Positions 1 through 5,323 of a DNA stretch of 7,214 nucleotides are shown in pieces. The stretch is taken from NCBI GenBank assembly GCA_021781185.1, contig JAJXXI010000412.1, positions 1 to 7,214 of the forward strand, written 5' to 3'. The notes beneath the pieces were generated by a model. The model saw only the letters and a program-made list of their open reading frames with translations, was not told where the DNA came from and did not search any database. This stretch comes from a bacterium. GTDB lineage: Bacteria; Verrucomicrobiota; Verrucomicrobiia; Limisphaerales; UBA11358. Within the stretch, counting starts at the first letter, position 1, and each line of letters starts with the position of its first letter. The translations under genes and the position numbers were made by a program.

Positions 1-1
1 C

Positions 2-373
2 ACCGCGATTCTGGCGAAGCTGGGCGTGGCGGGTGTGGATTCCAATCTGGCCACCGCCATCCGCACGACGGTCGTGCTGGTCTTCACCTGGGGCATCGCC
101 TTCGCGACCACGGACACGACGGCGCTCATCACTCTTTCGCGCCGCACCTGGATGTTTCTGGCGCTGTCCGGCCTGGCCACCGGACTGTCGTGGCTCTGCT
201 ATTTCCGGGCGCTGCAACTGGGTGAGGCGTCACGCGTCGCGCCGGTGGACAAACTCAGCGTGGTGTTTGCCATCACGCTGGCGTCCGTGATTCTGCGGGA
301 ACATCTGACCTGGCATCAATGGGTGGGCGGCTCGCTCGTGGTGGCGGGAGCGGTCGTGCTGGCCTGGAAATGA
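2..373 (+). CDS. EamA-family (DMT superfamily) permease, single-domain form, 5' truncated
   Basis: This is the C-terminal 123 residues of a small inner-membrane transporter; the reading frame is open to the left edge, so the start lies outside the window. The visible protein begins TAILAKLGVAGVDSNLATAI, a typical opening stretch of single-EamA-domain proteins (usually about 140 residues), so roughly 15-20 residues are missing. Hydrophobic helices alternate with short loops: residues about 20-35 (TTVVLVFTWGIAFA), 48-65, 82-98 and a last helix GGSLVVAGAVVLAW ending at the stop. The pair GEASRVAPVDKLSV and LREHLTWHQWVGG is the usual EamA end signature. Half-size EamA proteins are thought to work as dimers, and the substrate cannot be told from sequence. 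The stop is 24 bases before the phosphatase start, so co-transcription is possible. Family assignment is firm; function is only 'putative permease'. Confidence 0.9.
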   Translation, partial: TAILAKLGVAGVDSNLATAIRTTVVLVFTWGIAFATTDTTALITLSRRTWMFLALSGLATGLSWLCYFRALQLGEASRVAPVDKLSVVFAITLASVILREHLTWHQWVGGSLVVAGAVVLAWK

Positions 374-397
374 AACTTTTTTCTTCGCAACCATCCA

Positions 398-1027
398 GTG
401 AATCCGCCGCCTGAAATCACCCGAAAAAAACCGCGCTGGCGACGGCGCGCATTGGCCGCGCTGCTGACTCCAATCGGGGCGCTGCGGATTTACGCCGGTT
501 ACACGCTCTACGACGCCAACTTTCATGTCGTCGTGAATGGTGAAGCCTATCGCTCCGGCCAGATGAGCGCGGCGCAGTTTACGCACGCCATTCAAACTTA
601 TGGCATCAAAAGCATTTTGAATCTGCGTGGCGAAAATCCCGGCACCGCCTGGCGCCAGGCGGAAATCCAGACCGCCGCAAAATGGCACGTGGTGCATTAT
701 GATTTCGGCTTTGGCTCGGGCGACGAATTGACGCTGGCGAAGATGGACAAGCTGGTCGCCTTGCTGCGTGATGCACCCAAGCCGGTTTTGATTCATTGTC
801 TGGGCGGAGCCGACCGCTCCGGGCTGGCTGCCGCACTTTTCTGTTATGCCATTGCTGGCGAAAACCCGGGGCAGGCGCATCGGCAACTGACCTTCTGGGA
901 CGGCCATGTCCCGCTCATCCGGCCCAAGGTCACGGCCATGGACGATTCGTTTTGGCGCTATGTCGGCCACCATGTCACCCGGGCGGCTTCGGACAAATCC
1001 ACGACCAACACCGCCATCCAGCCATGA
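398..1027 (+). CDS. Membrane-anchored dual-specificity/tyrosine phosphatase-like protein
   Basis: This 209-residue protein carries the cysteine-phosphatase P-loop HCLGGADRSG, with the CX5R nucleophile Cys134, Arg140 and the following Ser141, so phosphate-ester hydrolysis via a phosphocysteine intermediate is expected. Upstream, YRSGQMSAAQFTHAIQTYGIKSILNLRG is the typical N-terminal half of bacterial DSP-like phosphatases. Asp102 in HYDFGFG is a candidate general acid, by position only. A basic stretch (residues 9-17, KKPRWRRRA) precedes a short hydrophobic segment (about 18-33), suggesting an inner-membrane anchor with the catalytic domain outside; the topology is inferred. The start is GTG at 398: an in-frame stop lies at 371-373 and the next in-frame ATG (563) would remove the anchor. 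No clear ribosome binding site is visible. Its stop overlaps the next start (ATGA). The substrate is unknown and could be a protein, lipid or nucleotide phosphate. Confidence 0.85.
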   Translation: MNPPPEITRKKPRWRRRALAALLTPIGALRIYAGYTLYDANFHVVVNGEAYRSGQMSAAQFTHAIQTYGIKSILNLRGENPGTAWRQAEIQTAAKWHVVHYDFGFGSGDELTLAKMDKLVALLRDAPKPVLIHCLGGADRSGLAAALFCYAIAGENPGQAHRQLTFWDGHVPLIRPKVTAMDDSFWRYVGHHVTRAASDKSTTNTAIQP

Positions 1028-1506
1028 AATTCAAAGAGGAGCAATTGCATTTGCTGTTCAAAATCGGGGTGGTGCTCAAAGGCCTCGACGGGACCGTGGA
1101 AGCGCTGTCCGGCCTGGCGCTCCTTTTCACCACCACGGCATCACTGCGCAATCTGGTGGACTGGTTGACGGCGGGGGAATTGCAGGAGGATCCGAATGAC
1201 TTCGTCGCGAATCATCTGGTGGATTTTTTCCATCATCTCTCCGTGAACACCAAATACTTTGCCGCCATTTACCTGCTGGCTTACGGGATTGTCAAAATGG
1301 GACTGGTCGCGGGACTGTTGCGTGGAAAGTTATGGGCTTATCCCACGGCCTTGATTGTTCTGGGACTTTTCCTTTGTTACCAGATCTACCGCTTCAGTCA
1401 TAATCACTCCCCGGGGCTGGCCTGCGTCAGCGTGCTTGATCTGTTCATCCTGATTTTCATCTGGCAGGATTATAAATTCCTCAGGGCGCGTCGCCGGCGG
1501 GCATGA
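1024..1506 (+). CDS. DUF2127 family small integral membrane protein
   Basis: This 160-residue protein of unknown function is recognised as DUF2127 from FKIGVVLKGLDGTVEALSGL at residues 12-31 and the C-terminal run AIYLLAYGIVKMGLVAGLLR followed by GKLWAYPTALIVLGLFLCYQ and IYRFSHNHS. Four membrane helices are likely: about 14-36, 79-98, 103-121 and 132-150, with a soluble loop between the first and second. The C-terminus is strongly basic (KFLRARRRRA), which suggests a cytoplasmic end. A longer in-frame reading upstream (from 796) is only a shadow inside the phosphatase gene. The ATG at 1024 is chosen because it gives the family N-terminus and overlaps the phosphatase stop in the ATGA arrangement typical of translational coupling. 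An internal AAAGAGGAG at 1034 lies after the start and does not support it. Biochemical function is not known for the family. Confidence 0.88.
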   Translation: MKFKEEQLHLLFKIGVVLKGLDGTVEALSGLALLFTTTASLRNLVDWLTAGELQEDPNDFVANHLVDFFHHLSVNTKYFAAIYLLAYGIVKMGLVAGLLRGKLWAYPTALIVLGLFLCYQIYRFSHNHSPGLACVSVLDLFILIFIWQDYKFLRARRRRA

Positions 1507-1602
1507 AGTCAAACCGGGGATCACGGTGGCCGTCGGTGGAAACCCGGCTTTCAAAATCCCGTTGTATCCATCAAAATGCGGGTCCAGATTGGATTTGAAA
1601 CC

Positions 1603-2277
1603 ATGCGCATCCTGGTCATTGAAGACGAGGCGAAAACGGCAGCCTATCTCCGGCAGGGGCTGACGGAGAGCGGCTTTACAGTGGAGGTTTGCGCCAACGG
1701 CGGGGATGGATTGCGTCAGGCGCTCGACATTGAGAACGACCTGATCATTCTCGACGTGATGCTGCCGCAGCGCGATGGCTGGTCCGTTCTTGCGGCCCTG
1801 CGCCGGGCGGGCAAGCCGACACCCGTCTTGTTTCTGACGGCGCGGGATGCCGTTCTGGATAAAGTGAAGGGGCTGGAACTGGGTGCGGATGATTATCTCG
1901 TCAAGCCATTCGACTTTTCCGAGTTGCTGGCGCGGGTGCGAACCATTCTGCGGCGCGGGCCGGCCCGGCAGGAGGAGGTTTTACAGGTCGCCGATCTTCA
2001 GCTTGATTTGCTCCGGCGCAAGGCCGTCCGCGCGGGAACCCAGTTGGAACTGACCGCCAAGGAATTTGCCCTGCTGGAACTGCTGATTCGCCGCCGGGGC
2101 GAACCGTTGTCCAAGACGCTCATCGCCGAGCAGGTCTGGGACATTCATTTTCACAGCGATCCCAACGTGGTGGAAGTCGCCATCCGCCGTCTGCGCGCGA
2201 AAGTGGACGAGCCCTTTCCCAAAAAACTCATTCATACCGTGCGGGGCGTGGGTTACTACCTGGAGGAACAACGCTGA
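1603..2277 (+). CDS. CusR-like OmpR/PhoB-family response regulator
   Basis: This 224-residue DNA-binding regulator has an N-terminal receiver domain (residues 1-118) with acidic pocket Glu7-Asp8, phospho-acceptor Asp51 (LIILDVMLP), Thr79 and Lys101 (DDYLVKPF), all canonical. A C-terminal winged helix (about 128-222) follows, with recognition-helix sequence [15 protein letters not shown] and wing [11 protein letters not shown]. Overall it matches the heavy-metal (CusR/CopR) branch, whose members are about 225 residues. I place the start at ATG 1603, giving MRILVIEDE, rather than the in-frame ATG at 1576. The later start gives the family N-terminus, and TTGGAT with GGA at 1591-1593 lies 9 bases upstream. 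It is followed one base later by the kinase gene. The likely target is the inverted repeat before the adaptor gene. The name CusR is withheld because the metal specificity is not shown. Confidence 0.93.
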   Translation: MRILVIEDEAKTAAYLRQGLTESGFTVEVCANGGDGLRQALDIENDLIILDVMLPQRDGWSVLAALRRAGKPTPVLFLTARDAVLDKVKGLELGADDYLVKPFDFSELLARVRTILRRGPARQEEVLQVADLQLDLLRRKAVRAGTQLELTAKEFALLELLIRRRGEPLSKTLIAEQVWDIHFHSDPNVVEVAIRRLRAKVDEPFPKKLIHTVRGVGYYLEEQR

Positions 2278-2278
2278 G

Positions 2279-3712
2279 ATGAAACCGTTTCGCTGGTCCA
2301 TCGCGACGCGGTTGACGGTGCTCTACACGCTCTCCGCGTTTGGCATTCTCTTGCTGGCGGCCACCTATCTGCATTGGTCGTTGGTGACGAATCTGCACCG
2401 CGAAGACGGGCAGTTTCTGGCTGACAAGGTCGCGCTGCTGCGCACGATTTTGCAGCAGAACCCCGCCGATGCCGACTCGCTGACGGAAGAGGTGGAATGG
2501 GAAACGGCGGCCCTCCATTTTGCCAAGTATTACGCCCGGGTGCTCGACGGCGCGGGCCACACGCTCATTCAGACGCCCGGGATGGACAAAATCCTGCCCG
2601 TCTCGACATTTCCGGTGCCGGCCCACACCGCCCATCTGGAATCTCTAGTGACCAGCCGGACCCTGGGGCATGAGCAAAAATTTCTGCTGCTGTCCGCCTT
2701 CGCCGAACCCGGGGCCGGCAAAACGCCGCGTCAGATTCAGGTGGCCCTGGACATTTCGCCGCAGGAAGCATTTCTTCAGAACTACCGGCGCAGTCTCGCC
2801 TGGGCGATTCTGTTCGGCGTGTTCTTCTCGGCGGTCGCCGGCGCTTTCGTGGCGCGACGAGGCATGCGTCCGCTGGCGGAACTCACGCTGGCGACCGACC
2901 GCATCAGCGCCAGTCAATTGCACGAGCGCATTGCGGGCGACAAATGGCCCAGGGAACTGGCTTCACTGGCCAAAGGTTTTGACCGGATGCTCGACCGCCT
3001 GGAAGATTCGTTCAAACGGCTGTCGCAATTCTCCGGTGATCTGGCGCACGAATTGCGAACGCCCATCAATAACTTGCGCGGCGAGGCGGGCGTGGCGCTG
3101 TCTCACTCCCGCACGCCTGAAGAATACCGGCGCACGCTGGAATCAAGCCTGGAGGAATATGCGCGCCTGACGCGCCTGATTAACAATCTCTTGTTTCTCG
3201 CGCGGGCCGACAGTCCAACGACCAGCATCACGCGATCACAATTCGACGCGCGCCAATCGATTGAAACCGTCTGTGAATACTACGAGGCGCTCGCCGAAGA
3301 TCGCGGCGTGGCGGTTCACCGCGAAGGGCAGGGGCTCGTTCACGCGGATCCCCAGTTGTTCCGCCAGGCCGTGAGCAACCTGCTCTCCAACGCGTTGAAC
3401 CACACTCCACGCGGGGGCCGGGTGCTGGTGCAAGCCGGCCGGCGCTGTGACAGTGGCCTGGAGGTGCTGGTGAGCGACACGGGGTGTGGCATCGCGGCGG
3501 AACATCTGCCGCATATTTTCGACCGCCTCTATCGGGCGGATTCCGCGCGTTCCAATCATCCAGACGGTGCCGGCCTGGGCCTGGCCATTGTGAAATCCAT
3601 CATGGCCCTGCACGGAGGCTCCGTGGAGGTTGCCAGTCCGCAGGGTAAAGGTGCCGGCTTCAAGCTGGTGTTTCCAGATGGGCCAGGCAGCCAGCCGGTT
3701 GGCGCATCATAG
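2279..3712 (+). CDS. CusS-like membrane sensor histidine kinase
   Basis: This 477-residue sensor kinase has a first membrane helix at about 12-32, a periplasmic sensor region at about 33-172, a second helix at about 173-192 (LAWAILFGVFFSAVAGAFVA), then HAMP (about 193-245). The HisKA dimerisation domain follows, with phospho-accepting His257 in SGDLAHELRTPINNL, then a HATPase domain with N-box Asn371 (NLLSNALNHTPRGG), G1 Asp400 (SDTGCGI), F-box FDRLYRAD and G2 GAGLGLAIVK from 430. All catalytic motifs are intact, and length and layout match heavy-metal sensor kinases. The periplasmic region holds several histidines (for example VPAHTAHLE) but few methionines, so silver or copper sensing as in CusS cannot be assumed. 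The start ATG at 2279 is one base after the regulator stop, so the two are almost certainly co-transcribed and cognate. The signal it senses is unknown. Confidence 0.93.
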   Translation: MKPFRWSIATRLTVLYTLSAFGILLLAATYLHWSLVTNLHREDGQFLADKVALLRTILQQNPADADSLTEEVEWETAALHFAKYYARVLDGAGHTLIQTPGMDKILPVSTFPVPAHTAHLESLVTSRTLGHEQKFLLLSAFAEPGAGKTPRQIQVALDISPQEAFLQNYRRSLAWAILFGVFFSAVAGAFVARRGMRPLAELTLATDRISASQLHERIAGDKWPRELASLAKGFDRMLDRLEDSFKRLSQFSGDLAHELRTPINNLRGEAGVALSHSRTPEEYRRTLESSLEEYARLTRLINNLLFLARADSPTTSITRSQFDARQSIETVCEYYEALAEDRGVAVHREGQGLVHADPQLFRQAVSNLLSNALNHTPRGGRVLVQAGRRCDSGLEVLVSDTGCGIAAEHLPHIFDRLYRADSARSNHPDGAGLGLAIVKSIMALHGGSVEVASPQGKGAGFKLVFPDGPGSQPVGAS

Positions 3713-3782
3713 TGAACTGCTTCGCGAACAACTGGTCTTCGTGATTGAACAGTCCCCGGTCGTTCCGGGTCGAAGCTGTGTT

Positions 3783-4142
3783 ATGCGAAAACTACGAATG
3801 GTGCATTTGTATCTCGGCAGCCTCTTTTCTCCCCTGCTGATATTTTTTGCCATCTCCGGGATCTGGCAGACGGTGTTTCCGCATTATGACAAAGACTCAA
3901 AGGTGCTGGCCTTGTTGTCCACCATTCATCAGTCTCACGGTTTGAAGGCCGCCCACGGGGATTTGAGCGGGCCAGTGATGCGTTGGTTCGTGGTGGCCAT
4001 GTCCGTCGGGCTGGTGGTCACGAGCATCATCGGCATCATCATGACCCTAAAAATAGGCCGTAGTCCCACCGTCACGCTGGCCTGCCTGGGCTTCGGGGTC
4101 CTGTTCCCCGTGGTCCTGGCGCTCATTAGTTATTATGGCTGA
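3783..4142 (+). CDS. Small three-helix membrane protein, PepSY-associated TM-like
   Basis: This 119-residue membrane protein starts MRKLRMVHLYLGSLFSPLLI, which resembles the first helix of PepSY-associated transmembrane proteins (a basic stretch, then H-x-x-L-G, then a hydrophobic helix ending SG). Three helices are likely: about 11-31, 66-88 and 97-117. The loop between the first two is histidine-bearing: His34, His49, His52 and His58, with His49/His52 in an HxxH arrangement; His8 sits at the mouth of helix 1. No PepSY soluble domain is present, so it is much smaller than full-length members. ATG 3783 is preferred; GAAG at 3772-3775 lies 7 bases upstream. The frame is open further up (to 3630) but that part overlaps the kinase gene. 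Its place between sensor and pump suggests an envelope role in the same response, perhaps metal or redox related. That is inference only. Confidence 0.72.
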   Translation: MRKLRMVHLYLGSLFSPLLIFFAISGIWQTVFPHYDKDSKVLALLSTIHQSHGLKAAHGDLSGPVMRWFVVAMSVGLVVTSIIGIIMTLKIGRSPTVTLACLGFGVLFPVVLALISYYG

Positions 4143-4193
4143 ACCTGTCCTGTTTTGATTCTTCCGCCCGCAGTTTGGCTGGAGCCATCCAAC

Positions 4194-4209
4194 CTGACAA
4201 AAATGTCAG
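4194..4209. promoter_or_regulatory. Putative CusR/PcoR-type operator, CTGACA-N4-TGTCAG
   Basis: The sequence CTGACA AAAA TGTCAG is a perfect 6-base inverted repeat with a 4-base spacer. Its core TGACA-N4-TGTCA has the same half-sites and spacing as the E. coli CusR box (TGACAA-NN-TTGTCA). It is the only complete copy I found in the window; single half-sites occur inside genes. It lies 45 bases before the adaptor GTG and is downstream of a CusR-like regulator gene, so it is the probable binding site of that regulator. It could also form a small hairpin, but no T-run follows, so a terminator is less likely. Confidence 0.6.
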
Positions 4210-4239
4210 CCAAGCGTCAGCTTCCGGTAAGCAGCGGAC

Positions 4240-4248
4240 TGCTATGGT
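4240..4248 (+). promoter_or_regulatory. Extended -10 element of the efflux operon promoter
   Basis: TGCTATGGT reads as an extended -10 (TG-N-TATNNT) with hexamer TATGGT at 4243-4248. A start point seven bases after the hexamer would be at about 4255, the first base of the GTG start codon, implying a leaderless or nearly leaderless transcript. The centre of the operator would then lie about 53.5 bases upstream of the start point, a usual place for activation by OmpR-family regulators. The -35 is poor. This is pattern-based only. Confidence 0.38.
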
Positions 4249-4254
4249 GGGCAG

Positions 4255-5319
4255 GTGAGAACGCAGTGCGATAGCCCATTTTTTTGGAAAAAACCTTCCG
4301 CCAGCCGTTGGCTGCCGAATGCCGGATTCTTGCTGGCTTTTGGCATGGTCGGTCATGCCGACACCAACTTCATCACCGCGCAATCGCAGATCGTCACGAA
4401 TCAATTTGAAGCGTATGCCCAGGTCGAACCCATTACCACCCTGCCAGTGCGCGTGGCAAAAGCCGGTGTCGTCACCGGTTTGAAATTTTTGCCCGGCGAG
4501 TCGGTCAAAGCGGGACAGAAACTGGCCGGGCTTGGTGGTCCTGAAATTGTCGCGTTGCTGACCCAGGACGAATCCGTCGTTACCGGTGCGCGGACAAATT
4601 TATTCGCCGCCCAGGGGGCGCTGGTGATTCAGCGGAACCAATTGGCTTCGCACCTCAGCACGCGGCAGATGGTTCTTCAAGCGGAGAGTGCCGTCGCCCA
4701 AGCACAGGCAAATCTCGACACGGCTCAGGCACAATTGCAAGCATTGCACCAAACAACCGAATTAACATCACCGGTGGACGGCACAGTGCTGGCCGTCAAT
4801 GCGGCCGACGGCGAACGGGTGGATGCCGGCCAAACCCTGCTCACCTTGCAACCGGCAGACAAACTTTGGCTGAAGGCCGCTTACTACGGCGCGGACGCGG
4901 CGGCGGTCCACGTCGGAATGGCCGGCCAATTCACTCCCGTCGGCGGGGAACCGATCCGGGTGAAAGTCAGCACGGTGTTTGGCTCGTTGAACTCCGATGG
5001 CGGCGAATCGGTTGGCCTGGTCGCCACCAACTCCGCGCCCGGTTGGCTGAACGGCGAGTCTGGCACAGTGATGTTGAGCGGGCCGGTGCGTTCGCTGGTG
5101 GCAGTGCCGACACGCGCGCTCATTTCGGATCAGGGGCAATGGTGGGTGCTGGTGCATTCATCAACTGGCGACCATCGGCAGGCCGTGGTGCCGGGCCCGG
5201 CGCGCGGTTGGCAGACGTTCATCGAACGCGGACTGGAACCGGGCGCGCAAGTGGTGGTGGAAAACGCCTACCTCGAATTTCACAGCGGCATTTCCAAAAA
5301 ATATCAGCCGCCAGATTGA
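4255..5319 (+). CDS. RND efflux periplasmic adaptor (membrane fusion protein)
   Basis: This 354-residue protein bridges an inner-membrane RND pump and an outer-membrane channel. A signal peptide is likely: basic residues around 12-18, hydrophobic AGFLLAFGMV, and possible cleavage after GHA at residue 35. No lipobox cysteine is visible, so it is probably not a lipoprotein. Domains in order: first lipoyl half (about 65-93, VAKAGVVTGLKFLPGESVKA), an alanine- and glutamine-rich coiled-coil hairpin (about 100-168), second lipoyl half (169-198, SPVDGTVLAVNAADGERVDA), beta-barrel (about 199-290) and a membrane-proximal end. Length is usual for the family. GTG 4255 is the only sensible start: an in-frame stop lies at 4228-4230 and the next ATG (4345) would lose the signal sequence. 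The mature N-terminus lacks the methionines used by CusB. It is four bases from the pump gene and probably in one operon with it. Confidence 0.9.
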   Translation: MRTQCDSPFFWKKPSASRWLPNAGFLLAFGMVGHADTNFITAQSQIVTNQFEAYAQVEPITTLPVRVAKAGVVTGLKFLPGESVKAGQKLAGLGGPEIVALLTQDESVVTGARTNLFAAQGALVIQRNQLASHLSTRQMVLQAESAVAQAQANLDTAQAQLQALHQTTELTSPVDGTVLAVNAADGERVDAGQTLLTLQPADKLWLKAAYYGADAAAVHVGMAGQFTPVGGEPIRVKVSTVFGSLNSDGGESVGLVATNSAPGWLNGESGTVMLSGPVRSLVAVPTRALISDQGQWWVLVHSSTGDHRQAVVPGPARGWQTFIERGLEPGAQVVVENAYLEFHSGISKKYQPPD

Positions 5320-5323
5320 TTTT

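Larger units (their letters stand above)
4143..4254. promoter_or_regulatory. Intergenic regulatory region of the efflux operon
   Basis: This 112-base gap is the longest on the + strand and separates the sensor and regulator genes from the adaptor and pump genes. It contains a perfect inverted repeat at 4194-4209, a second GTCAGC copy at 4216-4221 that repeats the right end of that element 11 bases downstream, and an extended -10-like sequence just before the GTG start. No convincing -35 hexamer is found 16-18 bases upstream of the -10 (the sequence there is GCTTCC-like), which fits a promoter that needs an activator. The proximal part (4143-4190) shows nothing recognisable. Confidence 0.55.

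Noticed and set aside
230..973. Minus-strand open frame opposite the permease and phosphatase
   Set aside because: It spans two recognised genes on the other strand and has no recognisable domain.
1511..1551. Imperfect hairpin (AAACCGGG with CCCGGCTTT, inner ACGG/CCGT) after DUF2127, as a possible terminator
   Set aside because: The stem has a bulge and a long loop, and only three T residues follow, so an intrinsic terminator is not supported.
1576..1602. Nine-residue N-terminal extension of the response regulator from ATG 1576
   Set aside because: MRILVIEDE at 1603 is the family N-terminus and has a better-placed purine-rich site upstream.
3448..3452. Single TGACA half-sites within genes (for example here in the kinase gene)
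   Set aside because: No partner TGTCA at the right spacing, and they lie inside coding sequence.
3721..3728. TTCGCGAA palindrome just after the kinase stop
   Set aside because: An isolated 8-base palindrome is expected by chance in several kilobases and no known operator matches.
3755..3769. CCCGG-TCGTT-CCGGG hairpin between kinase and small membrane protein
   Set aside because: Five-base GC arms are common at this base composition and there is no T-run or link to a known element.
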